Positions 43,364 to 51,662 of a stretch of 64,000 nucleotides of DNA are shown here, in pieces. Origin of the DNA: Arsenicicoccus sp. oral taxon 190 (GTDB lineage Bacteria > Actinomycetota > Actinomycetes > Actinomycetales > Dermatophilaceae); contig NZ_CP012070.1 in assembly GCF_001189535.1 (NCBI RefSeq), positions 3,162,001 through 3,226,000 on the forward strand, read 5' to 3'. The stretch's first letter is position 1. Every line of letters begins with the position of its first letter. Position numbers and translations under genes: made by a program. The notes under the pieces were generated by a model. The model worked only from the letters and a program-made list of their open reading frames with translations, did no database searches and was not told the DNA's origin.

Positions 43364-43698
43364 AGCGCGTCGACCCCGCGCTCGCCGGTGCGGACCCGGA
43401 CGACGTCCTCGACGGGGACGGACCACACCTTGCCGTCGCCGATGCGGCCCGTCGCGGCCTGGCGGACGATGAGGTCCATGACGTCGCGCGCGTCGCGGTC
43501 GTCGACCAGCAGCTCGAGGCGCAGCTTGGGGACGAAGTCGACGGTGTACTCCGCGCCCCGGTAGACCTCCGAGTGGCCTCGCTGGCGGCCGTAGCCGCTG
43601 GCCTCGCTGACCGTCATCCCCGCCAGGCCGAAGGCCTCCAGGGCCTCCTTGACCGGGTCGAGCATGTGGGGCTTGATGATGGCGGTGATGAGCTTCAT
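43360..43698 (-). CDS. glnB: Nitrogen regulatory protein PII (GlnB/GlnK)
   Basis: 112-residue trimeric PII signal protein. KLITAIIKPHMLDPVKEAL starts the fold. The T-loop GHSEVYRGAEYTVDFVPK carries Tyr51, the modified residue, and TGRIGDGKVWSVPVEDVVRVRTGE is the second signature. Binds ATP/ADP and 2-oxoglutarate and gates the adjacent ammonium channel. ATG 43698 overlaps the amtB stop by four bases (ATGA). Confidence 0.96.
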   Translation of the reverse strand: MKLITAIIKPHMLDPVKEALEAFGLAGMTVSEASGYGRQRGHSEVYRGAEYTVDFVPKLRLELLVDDRDARDVMDLIVRQAATGRIGDGKVWSVPVEDVVRVRTGERGVDAL

Positions 43699-45068
43699 GC
43701 GTTCACGTCCTTGGAGGTGGGCACGCCCTGGCCCCAGTGCGAGGTCGCACCGATGGCGTCGGCGAGCGGGCCGGCCGTGCCGGGGCGGCGGCCGATGGCG
43801 ATCGGGGTGAGGTCGTAGCCGGTCTCGGCGTGCTCGGCCTGGTCCACGCCCTCGAGCTCCGCCTCGTCGGAGATCCGGAAGCCCATGGTGACGTGCACCA
43901 GAGCACCGATGGCGAGACTGACCACGAGGGAGTAGCAGAGCACGGCGAGCGCACCGACGGCCTGGCGCCACAGCTGGTCCAGCCCCCCGCCGTAGAAGAG
44001 ACCGTTGACGGTGTTGGCCGGGACCGCGTCAGTGGCGAAGAGGCCCACGGCCAGGGTGCCCACGAGACCGCCGACCAGGTGGACGCCCACGACGTCGAGG
44101 GAGTCGTCGAAGCCGAGCCGGAACTTCAGGCCGACGGCGAAGGCGCACACGATGCCGGCCACGAAGCCGATGATGATCCCGCCCACCGGGCTGACCGTCG
44201 AGCAGGCGGGGGTGATGGCGACCAGGCCCGCGACGACCCCGGAGGCGGCGCCGAGCGAGGTGGCGTGCCCGTCCCGGAGGCGCTCGGTGACCAGCCAGCC
44301 GCACATGGCGGCGGCGGTGGCGCCGAGGGTGTTGATCCAGGCGATGCCGGCGAGGGGACCTGCGCCCAGCGCCGAGCCCGCGTTGAAGCCGAACCAGCCG
44401 AACCACAGCAGCCCCGCGCCCAGCATGACCAGCGTCAGGTTGTGGGGCCGCATCGGGTCCTTGCCGAAGCCGCGCCGCTTGCCGAGGACCAGCGCCAGGG
44501 CGAGCGCCGCCGCGCCGGCGTTGATGTGGATCGCCGTGCCGCCCGCGAAGTCGATCGCCTTGATGCCGTTGGCGATCCACCCGCCGTGCGGGGAGACGAC
44601 GCCGTCCAGGGAGAAGACCCAGTGCGCCGCCGGGAAGTAGACGACCAGCGCCCACACCGCCGCGAAGACGCACCACGCCGAGAACTTCGCGCGGTCGGCG
44701 ATGGCGCCGGAGATCAGGGCGACCGCGATGATCGCGAAGGCCGCCTGGAAGCCGGCGAAGACCGTCGACGGCACGGTGCCGACGACCGAGGCCGGGTCGA
44801 GCATGTGGTTGAGCCCGGCGAACTCGAGGGGGTTGCCGAGCACGCCGCCGATGCTGTCGCCGAAGGCCATCGAGTAGCCGACGAGGATCCACAGCACCCC
44901 GACGATCCCCATCGCGGCGAAGCTCATCATCATCATGTTGAGCACGCTCTTGGAGCGCACCATGCCGCCGTAGAAGAAGGCGAGACCGGGGGTCATGAGC
45001 AGCACCAGCGCGGCACTGACCAGGACCCAGGCGGTGTCGCCGGTGTTGATCGCGTCCATGTCGATCAC
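43695..45068 (-). CDS. amtB: Ammonium transporter AmtB
   Basis: 457-residue ammonium channel with about eleven membrane segments. Family hallmarks are LMTPGLAFFYGGMVRSKSVL at the N-terminus, the conserved Asp/His pore region (DFAGGTAIHINAGAAAL) and GGLVGTLAVGLFATDA with a second pore His upstream (VHLVGG). The C-terminal cytoplasmic tail ends with a long acidic region. ATG 45068. First gene of the nitrogen operon, with GlnR-like boxes directly upstream. Confidence 0.96.
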   Translation of the reverse strand: MIDMDAINTGDTAWVLVSAALVLLMTPGLAFFYGGMVRSKSVLNMMMMSFAAMGIVGVLWILVGYSMAFGDSIGGVLGNPLEFAGLNHMLDPASVVGTVPSTVFAGFQAAFAIIAVALISGAIADRAKFSAWCVFAAVWALVVYFPAAHWVFSLDGVVSPHGGWIANGIKAIDFAGGTAIHINAGAAALALALVLGKRRGFGKDPMRPHNLTLVMLGAGLLWFGWFGFNAGSALGAGPLAGIAWINTLGATAAAMCGWLVTERLRDGHATSLGAASGVVAGLVAITPACSTVSPVGGIIIGFVAGIVCAFAVGLKFRLGFDDSLDVVGVHLVGGLVGTLAVGLFATDAVPANTVNGLFYGGGLDQLWRQAVGALAVLCYSLVVSLAIGALVHVTMGFRISDEAELEGVDQAEHAETGYDLTPIAIGRRPGTAGPLADAIGATSHWGQGVPTSKDVNA

Positions 45069-45082
45069 TGTGCCGACGCCGC

Positions 45083-45152
45083 GTTTCGGCGCGCGGCGCC
45101 CCCGTGTTTCCGGTGCGTAACGGAGGGGCCTGCCCGGTTACGCCTTCGTGAC
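45083..45152 (-). promoter_or_regulatory. GlnR-type operator upstream of amtB
   Basis: On the minus strand the order is GTCAC-n6-GTAAC (45152-45137), then GTTAC-n6-GAAAC (45121-45106), then another GAAAC (45087-45083). The actinobacterial GlnR box is gTnAc-n6-GaAAc repeated. GTTAC-GCACCG-GAAAC is an exact half-box pair, and the others are near matches with slightly irregular spacing. Fits nitrogen-limitation control. Confidence 0.65.
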
Positions 45153-45180
45153 GGGGCGGACGGCGCGCCCGCCCGACCGC

Positions 45181-45849
45181 TCAGGCCGGGCGCCCGCCCA
45201 GGTGACCGCCCATCGGCGGGACGAGCCGCGCGTCCGCGCCCGCGGCCCGCATCGCCAGCCCGATCGAGTCGACGGTGTCGTGGGCGTTGAGCCCGGAGGG
45301 GTTGGGCAGCACGTGGACGACGGCGCCGTGCCATGGTTCGGCCTGCCGACCCCGCTCGACCTCCTTGCGCCCGAACGCGATCCGGTAGGTCGTGATCCCC
45401 GCGAAGGCCACCACCGTCGGCCTGCGCCGCTCCACCAGCGCCGCGAGCCGGTCCACGCCGGCCCGCAGCTCCTCGGGGGTCACCTCGTCGCCTCGGGCGG
45501 TGGCGCGGGCGACGAGGTTCGTCATACCGATCCCCCTGTGCTCCAGCAGGACCCGGTCCGCGGGAGCCAGCCCGGCGCTCACGTCCACGACGCGCGGCAG
45601 CAGCCCGGCCCGGTGCAGCGCCGGCCAGAACCTGTTGCCCGGCCGCGCGTAGTGCGCGTCCACCGCGCCGGACCACAGCGAGGGGTTGATCCCGACGAAG
45701 AGCAGCCGCAGCGGGTCCGGCAGCAGGTCCGCGATGACTCTCCCCCGGGCGTCCTCGCGCTCGCGCGGGGTGGGCCTGCGGCCCGTCACGTATGGCGAAG
45801 AGCCCGCCGCGCCAGGCGACGGGCTCCCGCTGGGTGGGCCGCTGACCAT
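45181..45849 (-). CDS. mug: G/U mismatch-specific uracil-DNA glycosylase (Mug family)
   Basis: Removes uracil or related lesions opposite G. 222 residues including a 30-residue disordered start. Core motifs: LLFVGINPSLWSG (active-site GINP), RPGNRFWPALHRAG, and the second motif VLPNPSGLNAHDT. The catalytic Asn lies in GINPS. Lies five bases after the ftsY stop. ATG 45849; the first conserved residues start at about 40, so a shorter form is possible. Confidence 0.9.
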   Translation of the reverse strand: MVSGPPSGSPSPGAAGSSPYVTGRRPTPREREDARGRVIADLLPDPLRLLFVGINPSLWSGAVDAHYARPGNRFWPALHRAGLLPRVVDVSAGLAPADRVLLEHRGIGMTNLVARATARGDEVTPEELRAGVDRLAALVERRRPTVVAFAGITTYRIAFGRKEVERGRQAEPWHGAVVHVLPNPSGLNAHDTVDSIGLAMRAAGADARLVPPMGGHLGGRPA

Positions 45850-45853
45850 CGGC

Positions 45854-47233
45854 TCAGGCGACGATGGCGTCGACGAACGCGACGGGGTCGAAGGGGGCGA
45901 GGTCGTCGGGGCCCTCGCCGAGGCCCACGAGCTTGACGGGCACGCCGAGGGCCCGCTGGATGGCCACGACGATGCCGCCCTTGGCGGTGCCGTCGAGCTT
46001 GGTGAGGGCGATGCCGGTGATCGCGACCTCCTTGGCGAAGGCCTCGGCCTGCTTCAGGCCGTTCTGCCCGGTGGTGGCGTCGAGGACGAGGATGACCTCG
46101 TCGACCTCGGAGGTCTTCTCGACGACGCGCCTGATCTTGCCGAGCTCGTCCATGAGGCCGACCTTGTTGTGCAGCCGGCCGGCGGTGTCGAGGATCACGA
46201 CGTCGGCCCCCTGCTCGATGCCCGCCTTGACGGCGTCGAAGGCCACCGAGGCGGGGTCGGCGCCGTCGCGGTGCGACCGCACCGTGGCGACGCCCACGCG
46301 CTCGCCCCAGGTCTGCAGCTGGTCGGCGGCGGCGGCCCGGAAGGTGTCCGCGGCCCCGAGGACCACCTCGCGGTCCTCGGCGACGAGGACGCGGGCGAGC
46401 TTGCCCACGGTGGTGGTCTTGCCGGTGCCGTTGACCCCGACGACCATGACCACGGCGGGTCGGTCGCCGCGGCGCGAAGAGGCGATGCGGCGGTCCATGG
46501 TGGGGTCGACCAGGGTCAGCAGGTCGCTGCGGAGCAACTCGCGCGCCTCGGCCTCGTCGGTGGTGCCGTCCACCTTGACGTGGGTGCGCAGCGTGGCGAC
46601 CAGCTCGGAGGTGGCCTGCACCCCGAGGTCGGAGGCGAGCAGGGTGTCCTCGACCTCCTCCCAGGCCTCCTCGTCCAGCTTGCCGCTGGACAGCAGCGAC
46701 AGCAGCGCGCGGCCGAAGGCGGTGTTGGAGCGTGCGAGACGCGAGCGCAGCTGGTGCATGCGCCCGCGCGCGGAGCCGGGTCGGGCGGTGCCGACGTCGA
46801 GGCCCTCGTCGGCGCCGAGGGGGGCGGCGTCCCGGTCCCCCGGCTCGAGGGTGGTGTCGTGGCGGTCGAGCCCGGCGGGGTCCGTGTCGGGGGCGGTAGC
46901 GGTGGGGGTGGTGTCGGAGGCGGTGGCGGGTACGGCCCGGTCGCCCTCGTCCGTGGTGGCGGTGTCGCCCGCGCGCGTCGCACCGGCCCCGGCGCCCGGC
47001 ATACGCTCCCCCTCGCCCGGTGGGGTCCCGGACCGGGCCGGAGCCTTGGGCTCGAGCACGTCGCCCCAGGTGGGGGCCGGTGCGTCCCGGCGAGGTGCGG
47101 GTCGGGTGGGGGCGGGCGCCTTGGGCGCCTCCTTGGTCTTGCCGCCGCGGCCGCGCACGAGGCCGACGATGGCGACGACGGCGACCACGAGGATGCCGAC
47201 GACGATGAGCAGGTAGTCCTGGAGGGTGTCCAC
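45854..47233 (-). CDS. ftsY: Signal recognition particle receptor FtsY
   Basis: SRP receptor GTPase, 459 residues. An N-terminal membrane segment (LLIVVGILVVAVVAIVGLV) precedes a Pro/Ala/Asp-rich linker of about 120 residues and then the NG domain. Motifs: G1 VGVNGTGKTTT, ADTFRAAAADQL, G3 ILDTAGRL and G4 TKLDGTAKGG. The real membrane anchor here differs from the amphipathic form in E. coli but is typical of actinobacteria. GTG start 47233. Confidence 0.95.
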   Translation of the reverse strand: MDTLQDYLLIVVGILVVAVVAIVGLVRGRGGKTKEAPKAPAPTRPAPRRDAPAPTWGDVLEPKAPARSGTPPGEGERMPGAGAGATRAGDTATTDEGDRAVPATASDTTPTATAPDTDPAGLDRHDTTLEPGDRDAAPLGADEGLDVGTARPGSARGRMHQLRSRLARSNTAFGRALLSLLSSGKLDEEAWEEVEDTLLASDLGVQATSELVATLRTHVKVDGTTDEAEARELLRSDLLTLVDPTMDRRIASSRRGDRPAVVMVVGVNGTGKTTTVGKLARVLVAEDREVVLGAADTFRAAAADQLQTWGERVGVATVRSHRDGADPASVAFDAVKAGIEQGADVVILDTAGRLHNKVGLMDELGKIRRVVEKTSEVDEVILVLDATTGQNGLKQAEAFAKEVAITGIALTKLDGTAKGGIVVAIQRALGVPVKLVGLGEGPDDLAPFDPVAFVDAIVA

Positions 47234-47290
47234 GGCGTCATCCTCGCAAAGGTCGGCGCCCGGCTCCTAGTTGCGCCCGTGGGGGGAGCC

Positions 47291-47452
47291 TCAGCGGGAG
47301 GCGCCGACCTTCTCCCGCATGTCGGCGACCCGCTCCTGACCCTCCGCGGTCAGCAGGGTGTCGCCCTCGCGGACGGCCGGGATCGTCACGAGCGCGACGA
47401 CGACGACGGCCAGGGCCAGGGCGAGCAGCATGCCAAGAATCACGACGACCAT
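47291..47452 (-). CDS. 53-residue membrane microprotein between smc and ftsY
   Basis: Small open frame from ATG 47452 to TGA 47291. It has one hydrophobic segment (MVVVILGMLLALALAVVVVA, then LVTIPAV) followed by a hydrophilic tail (REGDTLLTAEGQERVADMRE). Conserved peptides of this type are found between smc and ftsY in other actinobacteria (recollection, not checked). Same direction as both neighbours. Function unknown; perhaps linked to SRP-receptor placement. Confidence 0.65.
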   Translation of the reverse strand: MVVVILGMLLALALAVVVVALVTIPAVREGDTLLTAEGQERVADMREKVGASR

Positions 47453-47519
47453 GGTCCTAGTCTCCCCTGCCGCGGCGGCTCACCGCACGCGAACTCGCGC
47501 GGCCGCAGCCCAACCGTGA

Positions 47520-50500
47520 TCACGTTGCGCCAACCGGGTGAGGCTGGGCGGCGTCGGCTCCCGGCCCCTGCTCAGCCTCCTCGATGCCGGCCACGTCCTG
47601 CACCCGCTGGGAGACCACGGTGGTCACGCCGTCGCCCCGCATGGTGACGCCGTAGAGCGCGTCGGCGACCTCCATCGTGCGCTTCTGGTGGGTGATGACG
47701 ATCAGCTGGCTGGAGCCGCGCAGCTCTTCGAAGATGTCGATGAGCCGGCCGAGGTTGGCGTCGTCCAGCGCGGCCTCGACCTCGTCCATGATGTAGAACG
47801 GGCTCGGCCGGGCCTTGAAGATCGCCACCAGCAGCGCCACCGCGACCAGCGAGCGCTCGCCGCCGGACAGCAGCGACAGGCGCTTGATCTTCTTGCCGGG
47901 CGGCCGCGCCTCGACCTCGATCCCGGTGGTGAGCATGTCGCCGGGGTCCGTGAGCAGCAGCCGGCCCTCGCCCCCGGGGAAGAGGCGCGAGAAGACCCCC
48001 ACGAACTCGCGAGCCGTGTCCTCGAAGGCTTCGGCAAAGACCCGCTGGACCCGCTCGTCGACCTCCTTGACGATGTCGAGCAGGTCCCGCCTGGACTTCT
48101 TGAGGTCGTCGAGCTGCTCGGTGAGGAAGGTGTGCCGCTCCTCGAGCGCCGCGAACTCCTCCAGTGCCAGCGGGTTGACCCGGCCCAGCGCCGACAGTCC
48201 GCGCTCGGCCTTGCGCAGCCGCTTCTCCTGCTCGTCGCGGACGTAGGGGACGGTGCGCGGCTCCGCGGACCCGTCGTCCTCCGCGGGTGCGGGCGGGTCG
48301 AGCACGGGCACCGGCTGGTGCGGGCCGTACTCCTCCACCAGGACGTCCGGCTCGATCCCGAGCTCCTCCACGGCGCGGGTCTGCAGCTGCTCGATGCGCA
48401 GCCGCTGCTGGGCGCGGGCGATCTCGTCGCGGTGCACCGAGTCGGTCAGCTCGCGCAGCTCCTCGGCCAGCCGGGCCACGTCGGACCGTATGCCGACCAG
48501 GCCCGCCTCCCGGTCCGCCCGCTCCTGCTCCGCGGTGGCGCGGCGGGTGGCGGCGGCGACGACGAGCCGCTCGACCACGGTGACGGCGCGCTCGGCCCCG
48601 GCGGCAACGGCGCGGGCGACGGCGGCCTCGCGGCGGCGGCGCGCCAGCCGCTGGGCCGCCTGCTGACGGGCGAGCTCCTCCTGGGCGGCCGCGCGCTCGA
48701 GGCCCGCCGCCCGCCCACCGAGGCCGCGGACCCGCTCCTCGGTGGTGCGCAGGGTCAGGCGGAGCTCGGTCTCCTCGCCGCGCGCGGCGGTGGCGGCGGC
48801 GGCGAGGCGGTCTCGCTCGTCGGTGTCGGGCTCGACGTCGTCCTCGGAGGCGGTGGCCTGGGCGTCGGCGAGGCGCTGCTCGAGGGCGGCCAGCTCGCCC
48901 CGGTCCTGCTCGATCCCGGTGCGCAGCTCACCCCCGCGGCGCTGGGTGCGCTCGGCCTCGGCGCGGGCGGACCGGGCGGTGGCGGCCAGGGCCCCGAGCT
49001 GCTCGGCCACGGCGGAGAGCTGGGCGTCGTTGTCGTTGAGGCGGTCCAGGGCGGCGTCGACGCCCTGACCGGCGTCGTCGAGGCGGGCGGTGGCCGCCTG
49101 GAGCGCGAACCCCAGCTGCTCCCCCGCGTGCGTGGCGGCCGCGACGGCAGCCCTGGCCTCGTCGACCGCCGCCTGGACCTCCAGCTGGGAGGGTGCGGAG
49201 GCCGACCCGCCCCGGGCGAACCCGGGACCGTGGACGTCACCGGCCGGGGTCACCGCCGTGGCGCCGGCCGCGACGACCGCGGTCACCTGGTCCTCGGTGC
49301 CCTCGGCGCCCACGAGCGCCACCTGGCGCAGCAGGCGGACCAGCGCCGGCCGCAGCCCGGGGGGCACCTGCTCGACCACGTCGATGGCCCACACCGCACC
49401 GTCGGGCAGCCCCGGCCACGTGCCCTCGGGGTCGCTCGCGCCCCCGACGACCAGCGCGACCTGCCCGGCGTCGTCCGCCCGCAGCTGCTGCAGCGCCGAC
49501 CGGGCGGCGTCCAGGCCCTCGACGGCCACGGCGTCCGACGCCCAGCCGAGCGCCGCGGCCAGCTGCGCCTCGTAGCCGTTGCGGACCGTGACGAGGGTGG
49601 CGAGGGGGCCGAGGACACCCGGCATACGGCTCTCGAGGAGGGCGCCGCCGCCGTCGCGACGGCGCAGCCCCAGCTGCAGCGCCTCGACCCGGGCCTCCGC
49701 GGCGGACCGGTCCTTCTCGGCGGTCCGGGCGGCGTCCTGGAGCCGGGCGACCTCGGTCGCTGCGGCGTCGCGGGCCGCCTCGGCGGTCTCGTAGGCCTCG
49801 TCCAGGTCCTCCTCCCCTGACTCGTGGTCGGCGATGGAGACCTCCAGGGCGCGAAACTCCTTGTCGGCCTGCTGAGCCCGCGCCTGGGAGGCCTCGATCG
49901 CCTCGTCCAACCGGCCGAGCTCGGCGGAGGCGGCCTCGATCCGCGACCGGCGCGCCGCGACCTGCCCGGCCAGCCGGGCGAGGCCCTCGCGCCGGTCCGC
50001 GGCGGCCCGGGCGAGGCGGGCCAGCCGGTCCACCTCGTCCTGGTGGGCCCGCTCCAGCTCGCCGCGACGGCCGACGGTCTCGCTCAGCCGGTGCTGGACC
50101 TGCTCGACCTCCGCGGCGAGGGCCTGCTCCTGGGTGCGCACCTGGGCCGCCTCGGCGCGCAGGGTCTGAGGGTCCCGCCCCGCCGGGGCGCCCTGCGGCG
50201 CGTCGTCGTCGGCCAGCAGCCGGGCCCGCTCGGCCGCCAGCTGGCCGGTGCCGGCGATCCGGTCGCGCAGCGAGGACAGCGCGAACCACTGCTCCTGGGC
50301 CGCCGCGACCTGCGGGGTCAGCGCCGCGACCCCGGCCTCCAGCGCGGCGAGCTCCTGCTGGGCGGTGCGCAGCGACTGCTCCACCTCGGCGCGGCGCGCC
50401 AGCAGCGCGGTCTCGTCGGCGACCTCCTGCTCGAGCGTTGAGGTGAGCTGCACCAGGTCGTCGGCGAGCAGCCGCAGCCGGGCGTCGCGGGCGTCGGCCT

Positions 50501-51164
50501 GGATGGTGGCGGCCCGCCGCGCCGTCTCGGCCTGGCGCCCGAGCGGGCCGAGCTGGCGGCGGATCTCCCCGGTGAGGTCCTGGACGCGCTGGAGGTTGCC
50601 CTCCATCTGCTCCAGCTTGCGCAGGGCCTTTTCCTTGCGCTTGCGGTGCTTGAGGACGCCGGCGGCCTCCTCGATGAAGCCGCGTCGCTCCTCCGGGGTG
50701 GCTCGCAGCACCGTGTCCAGCTGGCCCTGCCCCACGATGACGTGCATCTCGCGGCCGATGCCGGAGTCGGACAGCAGCTCCTGGATGTCGAGGAGCCGGC
50801 AGGCGGTGCCATTGATGGCGTAGTCGGAGCCGCCGTTGCGGAACATCGTCCGCCGGATGGTGACCTCGGTGTAGTCGATCGGCAGGGCGCCGTCGGAGTT
50901 GTCGATGGTCAGCGAGACCTCGGCGCGCCCGAGCGGGGGGCGGCCCGCGGTGCCGGCGAAGATGACGTCCTCCATCTTGCCGCCGCGCAGGCTCTTGGCG
51001 CCCTGCTCCCCCATGACCCACGCGAGGGCGTCCACGACGTTGGACTTGCCGGAGCCGTTGGGCCCGACGACGCACGTGATCCCCGGCTCGAGCCGGAAGG
51101 TCGTCGCCGACGCGAAGGACTTGAAGCCCTTCATCGTCAGCTGCTTGACATACACGCGCGTCAC
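47520..51164 (-). CDS. smc: Chromosome segregation SMC protein
   Basis: Condensin-type ATPase, about 1214 residues. N-terminal Walker A VVGPNGSGKSNVVDALAWV, long Ala/Arg/Glu-rich coiled coils, a central hinge (MPGVLGPLATLVTVRNGYEAQL onward), and C-terminal signature LSLLSGGERSLVAVALL with Walker B FYIMDEVEAALDD. Start uncertain among GTG 51164 (MTRVYVKQLTMKGFKSF) and GTG 51155; neither has a Shine-Dalgarno. Acts with ScpA/ScpB encoded elsewhere. Confidence 0.96.
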   Translation of the reverse strand: MTRVYVKQLTMKGFKSFASATTFRLEPGITCVVGPNGSGKSNVVDALAWVMGEQGAKSLRGGKMEDVIFAGTAGRPPLGRAEVSLTIDNSDGALPIDYTEVTIRRTMFRNGGSDYAINGTACRLLDIQELLSDSGIGREMHVIVGQGQLDTVLRATPEERRGFIEEAAGVLKHRKRKEKALRKLEQMEGNLQRVQDLTGEIRRQLGPLGRQAETARRAATIQADARDARLRLLADDLVQLTSTLEQEVADETALLARRAEVEQSLRTAQQELAALEAGVAALTPQVAAAQEQWFALSSLRDRIAGTGQLAAERARLLADDDAPQGAPAGRDPQTLRAEAAQVRTQEQALAAEVEQVQHRLSETVGRRGELERAHQDEVDRLARLARAAADRREGLARLAGQVAARRSRIEAASAELGRLDEAIEASQARAQQADKEFRALEVSIADHESGEEDLDEAYETAEAARDAAATEVARLQDAARTAEKDRSAAEARVEALQLGLRRRDGGGALLESRMPGVLGPLATLVTVRNGYEAQLAAALGWASDAVAVEGLDAARSALQQLRADDAGQVALVVGGASDPEGTWPGLPDGAVWAIDVVEQVPPGLRPALVRLLRQVALVGAEGTEDQVTAVVAAGATAVTPAGDVHGPGFARGGSASAPSQLEVQAAVDEARAAVAAATHAGEQLGFALQAATARLDDAGQGVDAALDRLNDNDAQLSAVAEQLGALAATARSARAEAERTQRRGGELRTGIEQDRGELAALEQRLADAQATASEDDVEPDTDERDRLAAAATAARGEETELRLTLRTTEERVRGLGGRAAGLERAAAQEELARQQAAQRLARRRREAAVARAVAAGAERAVTVVERLVVAAATRRATAEQERADREAGLVGIRSDVARLAEELRELTDSVHRDEIARAQQRLRIEQLQTRAVEELGIEPDVLVEEYGPHQPVPVLDPPAPAEDDGSAEPRTVPYVRDEQEKRLRKAERGLSALGRVNPLALEEFAALEERHTFLTEQLDDLKKSRRDLLDIVKEVDERVQRVFAEAFEDTAREFVGVFSRLFPGGEGRLLLTDPGDMLTTGIEVEARPPGKKIKRLSLLSGGERSLVAVALLVAIFKARPSPFYIMDEVEAALDDANLGRLIDIFEELRGSSQLIVITHQKRTMEVADALYGVTMRGDGVTTVVSQRVQDVAGIEEAEQGPGADAAQPHPVGAT

Positions 51165-51222
51165 TCTAGCGGCCGGGCGCGCGCAGCCCGGCTCACCCAC
51201 GGTGATGTCGTATGACGAGCCG

Positions 51223-51561
51223 CTACTTCTCCACGAACCCGCTGACGCCCTCGCGCGGGGTCCCCGACTGGGCCTGGCAGGACTCCACGTGGCCGGGTCG
51301 GCGCCGCACCCCGCCGGTCATCCGGTCGAGCAGCCCCTCGTCCCGCTGCGGCTCCCCGGCGCCGGGGTCGAGGCGCCGGCCGAGCTCGGCCACGGCGTCG
51401 GCCGGGCCCTGCGCCACGACCTCGACCCGCCCGTCGTCCATGTTGCGGGCGTGCCCGACCAGCCCCAGCTCGAGCGCCTGCGCCTTGGTCCACCAGCGAA
51501 AACCCACGCCCTGCACCGTGCCTCGTACGAAAAAGGTCGTCCTGACGGTGTCCTGGCTCAT
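51223..51561 (-). CDS. Acylphosphatase
   Basis: 112-residue enzyme hydrolysing acyl phosphates. FFVRGTVQGVGFRWW holds the catalytic Arg loop, and GHARNMDDGRVEVVAQG carries the catalytic Asn. The C-terminus is about 20 residues longer than the usual 90, with no recognised motif. ATG 51561 chosen because the first 20 residues of the longer frame do not match. Upstream of smc in the same direction. Confidence 0.9.
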   Translation of the reverse strand: MSQDTVRTTFFVRGTVQGVGFRWWTKAQALELGLVGHARNMDDGRVEVVAQGPADAVAELGRRLDPGAGEPQRDEGLLDRMTGGVRRRPGHVESCQAQSGTPREGVSGFVEK

Positions 51562-51662
51562 GGGCACAGGGTAGGTCGTGCACCCAACCGACGGCGAGGC
51601 TGCGGCGGTCACAGGGTGCATCCACGTAGCGTGGACCCACCACCATTGTCAGTAGGAGAACG

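Noticed and set aside
40943..45068. Idea of glnB-glnD-amtB being on a mobile element
   Set aside because: No integrase, repeat or composition change; the order is the standard nitrogen operon.
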